Below are positions 19,724 through 30,002 of a DNA stretch of 64,000 bases, one piece after another (positions within the stretch are counted from its first letter, which is position 1; every line of letters begins with the position of its first letter). A program made the position numbers and the translations under genes. Origin of the DNA: Zhihengliuella halotolerans (lineage in GTDB: Bacteria > Actinomycetota > Actinomycetes > Actinomycetales > Micrococcaceae); contig NZ_SHLA01000001.1 of assembly GCF_004217565.1 (NCBI RefSeq), forward strand, positions 2,914,001 through 2,978,000. The letters are read 5' to 3'. Under the pieces are notes generated by a model. The model did no database searches. It was given only the letters and a program-made list of their open reading frames with translations, and was not told where the DNA came from.

Positions 19724-20974
19724 CTAGTCGGCTCGGAACGCGCAGATCGCGGCGCCGGCCAGGAGCCCGACGAACAGCACCAGAACCCATTCCGTCCCGA
19801 CCGCGCCCCCGAGTGCGCCACCGAAGACGCTGCCGACGAGGATCGAAGCCATGGTGGCCGTCCGCCGCGTCGCGATGACGCGGCCGACGGCGGACTCGGG
19901 CACGATCTCGACAACCAGCGCGGCCACCTGCACGTTGTTTGCGACCACGAAGACGCCCCAGAGGAGAAACTGCAGCGCGAGCACCGGAACGGCGGCGCGG
20001 GGATACATCAGGGGGACAAAGAGCAGCAGTGCGCACATTATCGTGAGGACGAAGGTCATGCGAGTCAGTCGCAGCCGCCCGAAGCAGCGGGCGAATGGAC
20101 CGGAAACGAGACTGCCGATCAGGCCGCCTGCAGCCCCGGCCGAGACGATTATTCCGAAATCGACGACGGCGACACGGAGGTCCCGCAGGACGTAGATGGC
20201 CTCGATCGCCGAGTACGCTGCGAGACCGCAGCCGAGGAGGAATGAGGCCCCCGTCAGATACCGCAGGCGGCGGATCCTCCAGATGACGGCGAACCCCTCT
20301 CCGGCCTCCCGGGCGAACGCCGCGGGGCCGGTCATCGAAGATTTCGCGTCGGCTATCTCACCGACCTGGGTCTTCGACGACCACGCGCGTGTCAGGAGCG
20401 CCGCGCCGCCGACGAGTGCCAACGCCGCGGAGACGGCCAGTGCGGTGGGCGCACCCGCCTGCGCCAGAAGCACGCCCGCAGCGGCGGGAACGACAATGCC
20501 GGCAGCCGAGTCGGTCGCCTGGAGCACACCGTAGGCCCCTCCGGCGCGCCCCGGATCGGAAGCACGCAGCACGGCCTTGGCCTGCCCCGCCTCGGCGAAG
20601 GTCGCGAGGAGCCCCGAAAGCAGCACGAACGCCGCAATCCACGTCAGCGTGAGGGCATCGGCACTCGCGACGAACACAAGGACCGCGACGACGATCGCCC
20701 TGAGGATCTGCGATCCGATGAGTGGACCGCTCGTCGGTCGGCGGTCGATCAGGACTCCGATTGGAACCGCCAGCAGCATCATGGGCAGGGTCTGCAGGAT
20801 GTTCAGAGCGCCCATCTGCATGGCGGTCGCCCCGAGCATGGTGACCGCCACGACGTCGACGATGTAGTCGGCGAGGGACCGACCGGCGATGTCTGCGCCG
20901 TTGGAGACGTAGAGCCGCCTGAGGAGTGACGGGCGCGCTTGCCTGCCGGTCGCCGTATCCGCCGCGCTAGCCAA
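19724..20974 (-). CDS. MFS transporter (enterobactin-exporter-like)
   Basis: 416 residues with 12 predicted membrane segments in two halves separated by a polar loop near residue 200. The motif GVLIDRRPTSGP after helix 2-3 resembles the MFS motif A. The layout fits the MFS_3 drug or siderophore export group. TTG 20974 is the only start giving the full first helix and has no strong ribosome site; the exact start is uncertain. It interrupts the purine island and has no evident link to it. The 175-base gap on its 3' side shows nothing recognisable. Confidence 0.8.
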   Translation of the reverse strand: MASAADTATGRQARPSLLRRLYVSNGADIAGRSLADYIVDVVAVTMLGATAMQMGALNILQTLPMMLLAVPIGVLIDRRPTSGPLIGSQILRAIVVAVLVFVASADALTLTWIAAFVLLSGLLATFAEAGQAKAVLRASDPGRAGGAYGVLQATDSAAGIVVPAAAGVLLAQAGAPTALAVSAALALVGGAALLTRAWSSKTQVGEIADAKSSMTGPAAFAREAGEGFAVIWRIRRLRYLTGASFLLGCGLAAYSAIEAIYVLRDLRVAVVDFGIIVSAGAAGGLIGSLVSGPFARCFGRLRLTRMTFVLTIMCALLLFVPLMYPRAAVPVLALQFLLWGVFVVANNVQVAALVVEIVPESAVGRVIATRRTATMASILVGSVFGGALGGAVGTEWVLVLFVGLLAGAAICAFRAD

Positions 20975-21207
20975 GGCTCGCCATCGGCCGGGCAGGCGCC
21001 GGGAACGATGCCGCTGTCGACCGCATCACTCCGTCCATCCTCCTCTGTGAGTTCTCTCGCGCGAGTCGCGCCGCGTCTTCCGGGAATTCCCCGCCGGCCG
21101 CCGCGCGAACAGGCACTGTCGTGCCCTCATCCTGACAGAAGAACGTGGAGAAGACGCGCGGTCAGCGCGCCCACGTTCCTCGCCTGACGGAGGCTGGATG
21201 TACCACT

Positions 21208-21242
21208 TGTGTACACACTTGGAATTAAGCGTAGTATGTACA
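21208..21242 (+). promoter_or_regulatory. TA operator and leaderless promoter
   Basis: The palindrome TGTGTACACA (21208-21217) and a second TGTACA (21237-21242) flank the -35/-10 region. The -10 is TAGTAT at 21232-21237 and the antitoxin ATG begins 6 bases later at 21244, so the mRNA is probably leaderless. Paired TGTACA palindromes are the known arrangement for autorepression by YefM-type antitoxins. Confidence 0.6.
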
Positions 21243-21243
21243 C

Positions 21244-21507
21244 ATGGAGACCGTCACTAGTGAGATCACGACCCGCGAGCTGCGAAGCCAACTCTCCGAC
21301 GTGCTCGGCCGTGCGATGTACGCAGGAGAACGCATCGGCATTACCCGCCACGGCAGGCTTGCCGCCGTCGTCGTGAGCGTTGAAGACCTCGAGGCTCTGG
21401 AGGAGTTCGAGATGACTCGCGACGTCGCGGCCTACGACGAAGCCAAGGCTGAGGACGACGGCACACGAATCAGCCATGCTGACCTCGTGGCCGACCTCGA
21501 TGCATGA
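21244..21507 (+). CDS. Phd/YefM-family antitoxin
   Basis: 87-residue antitoxin. The N-terminal DNA-binding half has the Phd/YefM pattern TTRELRSQLSDVLGRA, then GERIGITRHGRLAAVVVSVEDLEALEE; the acidic C-terminal half would wrap the toxin. The ATG sits within the operator region, 6 bases from a TAGTAT -10, with no ribosome site, so it is probably leaderless. Its stop overlaps the toxin start by ATGA. The pair most likely represses its own promoter through the TGTACA palindromes. Confidence 0.88.
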   Translation: METVTSEITTRELRSQLSDVLGRAMYAGERIGITRHGRLAAVVVSVEDLEALEEFEMTRDVAAYDEAKAEDDGTRISHADLVADLDA

Positions 21508-21761
21508 GCTACCGGATCGAATACACCGCCGCCGCCAGTCGTCTGATCCAAAAGGTGCCTCCGCCCGAACGCAAGAGGGTGCTGGATCTGACCGCGTCGC
21601 TGGCTGACAATCCGCGCCCGCATGGTTGCAAGAAGCTCACCGGGCGTGAAGCCTGGAGGGTGCGCAGCGGCAACTACCGCGTCATCTACGAAATCGACGA
21701 CGGCCGCCTCCTTGTCACGGTCGTACGCGCCGGACACCGCCGGGACATCTACGACCAGTGA
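21504..21761 (+). CDS. RelE/ParE-superfamily toxin
   Basis: 85-residue RelE-like toxin: YRIEYTAAASRLIQKVP at the start, LTGREAWRVRSGNYRVIYEI in the centre and VRAGHRRDIYD at the end. The Arg residues of WRVRSGNYR and the terminal HRRDIY are those expected to contact RNA in the RelE mRNA-interferase group. It is translationally coupled to the antitoxin by ATGA. The module looks intact and lies between an MFS gene and the allE operon, so it is probably an insertion into the purine island. Confidence 0.9.
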   Translation: MSYRIEYTAAASRLIQKVPPPERKRVLDLTASLADNPRPHGCKKLTGREAWRVRSGNYRVIYEIDDGRLLVTVVRAGHRRDIYDQ

Positions 21762-21862
21762 TGCCCGACCCGAGCTGTTCGACGTCGCGCCCGAAACAGC
21801 ACGCCAGCAAACCAGCAGGTCATGTCCAGTTTAATTTCAGACTCGACCCGTAGTGTCGTAGT

Positions 21863-21922
21863 CACCTCGAAGGTGCGAGTGATGAGGCGAAGGCCCCCAG
21901 CCAATGGCTGGGGGCCTTCGTT
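21863..21922 (+). ncRNA. Repeated hairpin-terminator element, copy 2
   Basis: Same architecture as 16275-16339: the mini-hairpin CACCT-CGA-AGGTG, linker CGAGTGATGAGG, then a terminator stem with arms 21888-21902 and 21906-21920. Bases 21869-21903 are identical to copy 1. A TAGTGT hexamer at 21851 occupies the position of TAATGT in copy 1. It lies 102 bases past the toxin stop and 20 bases from the stop of the convergent allE gene. Both copies therefore sit between convergent genes. Confidence 0.5.
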
Positions 21923-21941
21923 CGTCGCGGACCGCTATCGC

Positions 21942-22781
21942 CTACAGCGCGATCTGGCGGTTCACGTCCTTGTAGAGGAGGTAGCGGAACTTCGACGGCC
22001 CGCCCGCGTAGCAGGCCTGTGGGCAGAAGGCTCGCAGGGACATGTAGTCGCCGGCCTCGACCTCGACCCAGTCCTCGTTCAGACGGTATACCGCCTTGCC
22101 TTCGAGGACGTACAGGCCGTGCTCCATGACGTGGGTCTCGGCGAACGGGATCGACGCGCCAGGCTCGAAGGTCACGACGTTCACGTGCATGTCGAACGCC
22201 AGGTCCTCCGGGTCGAGCATGCGCGTGGTGCGCCAGGCCCCGTCGGTGTCCGGCATCGGGCTGGGCTCGATGTCGCGCTCGTTGCCGACGACGACGCGCG
22301 GCGCGTGCCCGGCCAGCGGGACGTAGCGCTTGCGCAGCCACTGGAACTGGGTCGGGTCGACGCCGTTGTTCGCGGCGCTCCAGTCGGTGCCGGCCGGCAG
22401 GAAAGCGAACCCGCCCTCCGTAAGCACGTGTTCCGTGCCGTCGATGATCACGGTCAGGCTGCCGGAGAGCACGAAGACGAACCCCTCGACCTCGGCCTGC
22501 GGCTCGGGACGCTTGGACCCGCCGCCGGGGGCGACCTCGACGATCGACTGGGCGAACGTCGTCGCACCGCCGGAGACCGGACGGTTGAGCACCCAGGCGC
22601 GCGCGCCGGTCCACTCCGGGAAGACGGAGGTGACGATGTCGCGCAGCACGCCGCGCGGGATGACGGTGTAGGCCTCGGTGACGACGGCGCGGTCGCTCAG
22701 CAGGTTCGACTGCGGCGGCAGGCCGCCGATCGCGCCTTGGTAGGCGGGCGCCGAAGCGCGGGCGGTGGCTAGCTCAGACAT
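21942..22781 (-). CDS. allE: (S)-ureidoglycine aminohydrolase
   Basis: 279-residue bicupin. The N-terminal cupin includes VEGFVFVLSGSLTVIIDG and the C-terminal one FAETHVMEHGLYVLEGKAVYRL with Glu/His metal ligands, then YMSLRAFCPQACYAGG. This matches AllE/YlbA, which converts (S)-ureidoglycine to ureidoglycolate and ammonia after allantoate breakdown. ATG 22781 has GAAGG about 6 bases upstream and lies inside the end of the preceding aldolase-like gene (8-base overlap), so the two are coupled. Confidence 0.93.
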   Translation of the reverse strand: MSELATARASAPAYQGAIGGLPPQSNLLSDRAVVTEAYTVIPRGVLRDIVTSVFPEWTGARAWVLNRPVSGGATTFAQSIVEVAPGGGSKRPEPQAEVEGFVFVLSGSLTVIIDGTEHVLTEGGFAFLPAGTDWSAANNGVDPTQFQWLRKRYVPLAGHAPRVVVGNERDIEPSPMPDTDGAWRTTRMLDPEDLAFDMHVNVVTFEPGASIPFAETHVMEHGLYVLEGKAVYRLNEDWVEVEAGDYMSLRAFCPQACYAGGPSKFRYLLYKDVNRQIAL

Positions 22782-24098
22782 GGGTACCTTCTTCTGCATC
22801 GATGGGTCGGTTCAGCGCGAGGGAGTCGAGGGTCGCGGCGTCGACGCCGGCGGCCTCGACGATCTCGTCGGCCGTCAGGGCGCCGCAGACGAGTCCGCGG
22901 CGGATGAAGGCCGCGAGGGCGCGTGCCGTCGCCGGTTCGTCCATGACGGACGACTCGATCTCGTGCACGTAGTTGCGCAGGCGGGCCGCGGCAGCCGCGA
23001 ACCCGTCCCGGTAGAACGCGTAGGTGGCCAGGTGGCGCGTGGGCAGCTGCGCGGGGTGCAGGTCCCACCCCTGGTAGATGCCCCGCTCGAGGTGGCGGCG
23101 GACGAGGCGCGCGTGCAGCCGCCACGCGGCCACCGCGTTCTCGGGGTCGCCGACGGGCAGGATGTTGGTCGAGCCGTCGGAGAGGTGCACGCCGGTACCC
23201 GCAACCGCGACCTGCATCGCGTTCTTCGCGAAGTCCGCGGCCGGGTGCTCCATCGACTGGTACGCGGCCGCGATCCCGAGCGACGCCGAGTAGTCGTAGG
23301 TGCCGTAGTGCAGGCTCGACACGCGGCCAGCGCCGGCGTGGATCAGGCGGGCGCTCGGGACCGTCCCGTCCGCCGCGAGGATCAGCTGCGGGGTCTCCAT
23401 CTGCACCTCGAAGCGCAGCCGGCCGGCGGCCAGGCCGTGCGCGGCCTCGAGGCGCTCGACGACGTCGACCATCGCCTCCACCTGCTCCACCGAGGTGACC
23501 TTCGGCAGCGTGAGGACGAGGCCCTCCGGCAGCCGGTCCCCCGGCAGCCCGTGCTCGGCCCCTGCGGCGATGAGTGCGGAGACGAACAGGTCGAGCGTGC
23601 GCAGGCCGCGGCGGCGGGTCGGCGCCTCGAAGGACTTGAAGCGGATGCCGATGAACGGCGGAGCCGTGCCGGCCGCGACCGCCCGGGCCACGGCATCCGC
23701 GGCCGCCACAGCGTCGGCGTCCTCCTGCTCGTCGCCACGGTCGCCGTACCCGTCCTCGAAGTCCAGGCGCAGGTCCTCGATCGGTTCGGCGGCGAGCTTC
23801 GCCTGAACGAGCTCGGCCAGCACGGCCGCGCGGGAGTTCCCGCCGCCGTCGGCCCCGCCGAGGCCGATGGTCTCAGCGAGGGACTGCAGGCCGCCGGCGG
23901 CGCGCGCCGCCTCGAGGCCGCGGGCGCCCCAGTCGGCCGCCAGCTCCGGCGTGAATCGCTCGGCCGAGACGTACACGGTATGCACGGGCTGGCGGCGGCC
24001 GTCCTCGCCCGGGTAGCGGGTGGCGAGCTCGTGGTCGGCGGCGGCGAGACGGGCGTCGAGCGCCGTGGCAGCCTCCTGCCCGAGAACGGGTCCGATCG

Positions 24099-24102
<4 letters not shown>
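22774..24102 (-). CDS. HpcH/HpaI-like aldolase of the DUF6986 group
   Basis: 442 residues resembling the CitE/HpcH aldolase TIM barrel. LRLDFEDGYGDRGDEQEDAD carries acidic metal-ligand-type residues, and RFEVQMETPQLILAADG the Glu that normally binds Mg. SSLHYGTYDYSASLGI and YQGWDLHPAQLPTRH follow near the C-terminus. It is longer than a simple CitE protein. It is fused by ATGA overlap to malate synthase upstream and overlaps allE downstream, so it belongs to purine/glyoxylate metabolism. The reaction is unknown; a C-C lyase or condensing role on a glyoxylate-derived compound is inferred. Confidence 0.8.
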
Positions 24103-25724
<1,622 letters not shown>

Positions 25725-25751
25725 CTCTGGTGCTCCTTTGTCGACGGGTGA

Positions 25752-27155
25752 CTAGTTGGCGGTGGCCGGGGCGGGTGCCGAGGCGACCGCGACGATCGCG
25801 GCGGCCACCTCGGTGGCGACCTTCGGGTCGAACACGCTCGGAATGATGAAGCCGGGGTTGAGCTCGGCGTCACTCACGCGGGAGGCGATGGCCTCGGCCG
25901 CTGCCACCAGCATCTCATCGGTGATCTCGGATGTCTGCGCGTCCAGCAGACCGCGGAAGACGCCCGGGAACGCCAGGACGTTGTTGATCTGGTTCGGGAA
26001 GTCCGAACGCCCTGTGGCGACGACGGCGGCGTGCCGACCAGCGGCGGCGGGGTCGACCTCCGGGTCCGGGTTCGCCATCGCGAAGACGATCGAGTCCTTC
26101 GCCATGGAGGCCACGTGCTCCTCAGCCAGGATGTTCGGTCCGGAGACGCCGATGAAGACGTCCGCGCCGACGATGGCCTCGTGCAGGGACCCGGTGAAGC
26201 CCTCGGGGTTCGTGTTCTCCGCGATCCAGACGCGGTGCGCGTCCGTGTGCTCCTGGCCGCGGGCGATCGCGCCATTGCGGCCGCAGGCGACGATGTTCGT
26301 CGCCCCGCTGGCCTGCAGCAGCCCGATGATGGCGTGGCCCGCGGCGCCGACACCGGAGACCACGATCTTGACGTCGCCGATCTGCTTGCCGACGACCTTG
26401 AGCGCGTTGACGAGGGCCGCCAGGGTGACGATCGCCGTGCCGTGCTGGTCGTCATGGAAAACGGGGATGTCGAGCTCGTCGCGCAGGCGGCGCTCGATCT
26501 CGAAGCAGCGCGGGGCCGCGATGTCCTCGAGGTTCACGCCGCCGTAGACCGGGGCGATGGCCTTGACGACGGCGATGATCTCCTCGGTGTCCTGCGTATC
26601 CAGGCAGACGGGCCACGCGTCGACGCCGGCGAACTGCTTGAAGAGGGCCGCTTTGCCCTCCATGACGGGCAGGGCGGCTTCGGGGCCGATGTTGCCCAGA
26701 CCCAGCACGGCGGACCCGTCTGAGACCACGGCGATGGTGTTGCGCTTGACCGTCAGTCGGCGCGCGTCGTCCTTGTTCGCGGCGATGGCCTGGCAGACGC
26801 GGGCGACGCCGGGGGTGTAGGCGCGGGAGAGGTCGTCGCGGTTGCGCAGGGCGACCTTGGGGTTGATCTCGAGCTTGCCGCCGAGGTGCATGAGGAGGGT
26901 GCGGTCGGAGACCTTGCGCACGTGCACACCCTCGAGGTCGTCGAGCGCCCCGCGGATCTGTTCCGCGTGGGAGGTGTCCGTGGTGTTGCAGCTGACGTCC
27001 ACGACGACGTTGTCGTGACCCGACTCGACGACGTCGAGCGCCGTGACCGAACCGCCCGCGGCGCCGACGGCGGCGGCGAGCTCGCTGGTCGCGGTGATGG
27101 TGGCTGGGGCTTCGACGCGGATCGTCAGCGAGTAGCCGGGGCTGGGTGCTCCCAT
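25752..27155 (-). CDS. NAD(P)-dependent malic enzyme with N-terminal ACT-like domain
   Basis: 467 residues. An ACT-like domain (about 8-80, [22 protein letters not shown]) precedes the malic enzyme core. Core motifs are [55 protein letters not shown] and the dinucleotide motif [11 protein letters not shown]. It oxidatively decarboxylates malate to pyruvate, completing a glyoxylate-to-pyruvate route with malate synthase 27 bases downstream. ATG 27155 has AGGAGG 8 bases upstream and is preferred to an in-frame start 48 bases out. Its promoter region faces the IclR gene and has AllR-like boxes. Confidence 0.94.
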   Translation of the reverse strand: MGAPSPGYSLTIRVEAPATITATSELAAAVGAAGGSVTALDVVESGHDNVVVDVSCNTTDTSHAEQIRGALDDLEGVHVRKVSDRTLLMHLGGKLEINPKVALRNRDDLSRAYTPGVARVCQAIAANKDDARRLTVKRNTIAVVSDGSAVLGLGNIGPEAALPVMEGKAALFKQFAGVDAWPVCLDTQDTEEIIAVVKAIAPVYGGVNLEDIAAPRCFEIERRLRDELDIPVFHDDQHGTAIVTLAALVNALKVVGKQIGDVKIVVSGVGAAGHAIIGLLQASGATNIVACGRNGAIARGQEHTDAHRVWIAENTNPEGFTGSLHEAIVGADVFIGVSGPNILAEEHVASMAKDSIVFAMANPDPEVDPAAAGRHAAVVATGRSDFPNQINNVLAFPGVFRGLLDAQTSEITDEMLVAAAEAIASRVSDAELNPGFIIPSVFDPKVATEVAAAIVAVASAPAPATAN

Positions 27156-27226
27156 GTTCCGTACCTCCTTGTAGGCCTCGTCGTGCAAAGCGACGGGTGG
27201 CAATCCTCCGATTGCCGAGAACTTCT

Positions 27227-27241
27227 TTCCGTATAGTGGAT
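27227..27241. promoter_or_regulatory. AllR-like palindromic box, malic enzyme side
   Basis: TTCCGTATAGTGGAT, one mismatch from TTCCR-N5-YGGAA, 72 bases upstream of the malic enzyme start. A weaker half-site, ATTTACATCATGGAA, follows at 27248-27262. Confidence 0.5.
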
Positions 27242-27297
27242 ACTATGATTTACATCATGGAATTTCAAGGCCCAAGACTCAGTTCCGTGCGAAAAAA

Positions 27298-27312
27298 TTT
27301 CGTTGGGCGGAA
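27298..27312. promoter_or_regulatory. AllR-like palindromic box, iclR side
   Basis: TTTCGTTGGGCGGAA, one mismatch from TTCCR-N5-YGGAA, 86 bases upstream of the IclR-family start. It suggests autoregulation of the regulator and shared control with malic enzyme. Confidence 0.5.
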
Positions 27313-27397
27313 AAACCGTTCGGCGATGCGATAGCCTGACAAGTGGGTCACAAGCCCCTGTGACATCGAGAATGCGACCACATCGCGAGGAGTGCAC

Positions 27398-28159
27398 ATG
27401 ACCGCCAAGACCAGTTCGGGCGTCCAATCCGTTGAGCGGGCCTTCGACCTGCTCGAGCTCATCGCGCGCGCCGGCGGCGAATGCACCCTGAGCGAACTCG
27501 CCGAACAGACCCCGCTGCCGCTGCCGACGATCCACCGCCTGCTGCGCACTCTCGTCGGAATCGGCCACGTACGCCAGCTGCCCAACCGCCGCTACGCCCT
27601 GGGCCCGCGCCTGATCCGCCTCGGCGAGGTCGCCAACCGCCAGCTCGGCGCCCTCGCGGCCCCGGTGCTGCGCTCGCTGGTCCAGGAGCTCGGCGAGTCC
27701 GCCAACCTGGCGGTGCTCGACGGCGACATGGTCACGTACACGGGCCAGGTCCCCTCCCCGCACAGCATGCGGATGAACACCGAGGTGGGCCGCCGCGCCA
27801 ACCTGCACAACTCCGGCGTCGGCAAGGCGATCCTCGCCACGCTCGACGACGAGCGCATCACCCGCCTGGTCCTGCAGGCCGGCATGCCGGCCGCCACCGA
27901 ACACTCGATCTCCACGTTGCCGGCCCTCATGGCCGAGGTGGAGCAGATCCGCGCGCAGGGTTACGCGGTCGACGAGGAGGAGCAGGAGATCGGCGTCCGC
28001 TGCTTCGCGATGCCCGTCTCGGGCGCCCCGACCCCCATGGCCCTGTCCATCTCGGGCCCCATCTCGCGCGTCGGCGAGGATTTCGCAGTCAAGGCGGTCG
28101 ACGCCCTCAAGCGGGCCACCGGCACCATCTCGGAAGCCCTCACCGGCGTCAGCGCCTGA
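27398..28159 (+). CDS. IclR-family regulator, probable AllR-type control of purine/glyoxylate genes
   Basis: 253 residues. The N-terminal winged helix contains VERAFDLLELIA, CTLSELAEQTPLPLPTIHRLLRTL and the wing RQLPNRRYALG. The C-terminal IclR effector domain has VGRRANLHNSGVGKAILA and GVRCFAMPVSG. E. coli AllR of this family senses glyoxylate and allantoin, and the location fits that role. ATG 27398 has GAGGAG 6 bases upstream. The recurring TTCCR-N5-YGGAA box in this window, including before this gene, is its probable site. A long hairpin terminator follows at 28275. Confidence 0.9.
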   Translation: MTAKTSSGVQSVERAFDLLELIARAGGECTLSELAEQTPLPLPTIHRLLRTLVGIGHVRQLPNRRYALGPRLIRLGEVANRQLGALAAPVLRSLVQELGESANLAVLDGDMVTYTGQVPSPHSMRMNTEVGRRANLHNSGVGKAILATLDDERITRLVLQAGMPAATEHSISTLPALMAEVEQIRAQGYAVDEEEQEIGVRCFAMPVSGAPTPMALSISGPISRVGEDFAVKAVDALKRATGTISEALTGVSA

Positions 28160-28274
28160 TCGGCCCCGGGCGCGCAGTCCGGTGCGCCCGGCGGCAACGA
28201 CCGCTGGACCCGGACCCGGACCCGGCCGCGGTCGGCCATTCACGCAACGGCCCCGACCGCGCCACCACCGAAAT

Positions 28275-28328
28275 GGATGGCGAAAGCCGGGGGAATACCT
28301 GTTGGTATTCCCCCGGCTTTCGCCATCC
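28275..28328. terminator. Perfect 25-bp-arm bidirectional terminator
   Basis: Arms 28275-28299 and 28304-28328 are perfectly complementary over 25 bp around a 4-base loop (TGTT). The hairpin lies between the convergent IclR gene (stop 28159) and permease copy 2 (stop 28364), so it can end both transcripts. There is no long U-tract on either strand. Confidence 0.75.
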
Positions 28329-28363
28329 GTTCAGCTATCCCGTAGTCCCCGGGACCCGCCGGT

Positions 28364-29965
28364 TCACGTGCTCCGGACGTGGTCCTGGCGCGCCGACTGC
28401 TCGGCATCCTGGAGCACCTCGCGGCGGTCGACGCCGTCGGGCAGCTCCGGCTCGATGCCCGCCTCGTCGCAGGCCTTGAGGTGTTGCGCCAATGCCACTG
28501 TGAACTGCTCGGCGGTCACCACGGGGACCTCGTCGCCCTTGGCGTCGATGAGCTTGCCCGCCTCGTAGTGGTCCCCCTCGCGCAGGCTGCGGATTTCCTC
28601 CGTCTTGACCATGCGCGGCGGGGCCGCGTGGAACACCGAGCCCCCCTTGGAGTTTCCGGCCTTGATCTCGTTGAAGACGATGTTCAGTGCCACGGCCATG
28701 ACGGCTGCCGAACTGATGCCCGAGTGGAAGATCGTCCCGACCCACGCCGGGAAGTGCTCGTAGAAGCCCTCCGCCACGACGGGGATCATGCCGAACGCGA
28801 TCGACGCGGAGACGATGATCAGGTTCTGCCCGCTGAACTGGACCTTGGAGAGCGTCCGGATCCCGGACGCGGCCACGGTCCCGAAGAGAACGATTCCGGC
28901 GCCGCCGAGCACGGGCAGCGGGATCGACGCGACCACGCGCCCCAGGACCGGCAGGAGGCCGAGGATCAGCAGGATCACGCCGCCGGCGGTGACGACGAAC
29001 CGGCTCTTCACACCGGTGATCGCCACGAGGCCGACGTTCTGGGCGAACGCGCTCTGCGTGAACGTGTTGAATACCGGCGCCGCGATCGAGGAGATCATAT
29101 CCGCCCGCAGCCCGTCGGCGATGCGCCGGGAGTCGACGCGGGTCTTGGCGATCTCCCCGACGGCCAGAATGTCCGCCGTCGTCTCCGTGAGGATGACCAG
29201 CACCACGATGACCATCGAGATGATGGCGCCGGCGTGGAACGTCGGCGGGCCGAAAGCGAACGGCTGCGGCAGGGCGAAGAACGCACCCTGCCCGACCTGC
29301 GAGAAGTCGGCCATGCCGATCCCCCACGCGACCAGCGTGCCGATGACGATGGCCAGCAGGATCGAAAGCCGCGAGATCGCCGCGTTGCCGACCTTGCTCA
29401 GCGCCAGCACGATGACCAGGGTCATCGCGGCGAGGCCGATGTTCTCCAGGCTCGCGTAGTCCGCGGCCGAAGAGTTCCCGCCCATGGCCCAGTTCGCGGC
29501 GACGGGTGTCAACGACAGCCCGATCATCGTGATGACCACGCCCGTCACGACCGGCGGGAAGAAGCGGACGATCCTGGCGAAGAACGGGGCGATCAGGAAC
29601 CCGATGACGGCGGCCGTCAACACCGCCCCGAACACGGCCTGGATTCCCCCTCCGTCCTGCGCGATCGCCACGAGCGTGGCGACGGACGCGAAGGACGTGC
29701 CCTGCACGAGCGGCAGCTGGCACCCGAAGAACGGGATGCCGACGGTTTGCAGGATCGTCGCGAGCCCGCCGACGAACAGGCAGCAGGCGACCAGGACCGC
29801 CTGCTCGCCGGGCCCGAGCCCGGCCGCGGCGCCGATGATCAGCGGCGGCGCGATGATGCCGCCGTACATCGTCAGGACGTGCTGGAGCCCGTAGGCGAAC
29901 GTCCGCCCCAGTGGCAGGCGCTCGTCCTCCGGCCGCGCGGGTCTACTCTTGCGTGCAACTGTCAC
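28364..29965 (-). CDS. NCS2 xanthine/uracil permease, copy 2
   Basis: 533-residue NCS2 transporter closely related to the copy at 16351-17877, with ANWAMGG, NVGLVAITGVKSRFVV and the conserved opening RPARPEDERLPLG. It has about 25 more C-terminal residues (charged, EPELPDGVDRREV). GTG 29965 has AGGAGG about 7 bases upstream. It starts 37 bases after the uricase stop, in the OHCU decarboxylase-HIU hydrolase-uricase operon, so urate or xanthine is the likely substrate. Unlike copy 1 it has no leader of its own. Confidence 0.93.
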   Translation of the reverse strand: MTVARKSRPARPEDERLPLGRTFAYGLQHVLTMYGGIIAPPLIIGAAAGLGPGEQAVLVACCLFVGGLATILQTVGIPFFGCQLPLVQGTSFASVATLVAIAQDGGGIQAVFGAVLTAAVIGFLIAPFFARIVRFFPPVVTGVVITMIGLSLTPVAANWAMGGNSSAADYASLENIGLAAMTLVIVLALSKVGNAAISRLSILLAIVIGTLVAWGIGMADFSQVGQGAFFALPQPFAFGPPTFHAGAIISMVIVVLVILTETTADILAVGEIAKTRVDSRRIADGLRADMISSIAAPVFNTFTQSAFAQNVGLVAITGVKSRFVVTAGGVILLILGLLPVLGRVVASIPLPVLGGAGIVLFGTVAASGIRTLSKVQFSGQNLIIVSASIAFGMIPVVAEGFYEHFPAWVGTIFHSGISSAAVMAVALNIVFNEIKAGNSKGGSVFHAAPPRMVKTEEIRSLREGDHYEAGKLIDAKGDEVPVVTAEQFTVALAQHLKACDEAGIEPELPDGVDRREVLQDAEQSARQDHVRST

Positions 29966-30002
29966 AGCTGACCTCCTTGTCAGACAGATTCCGTGCGGCG
30001 GT

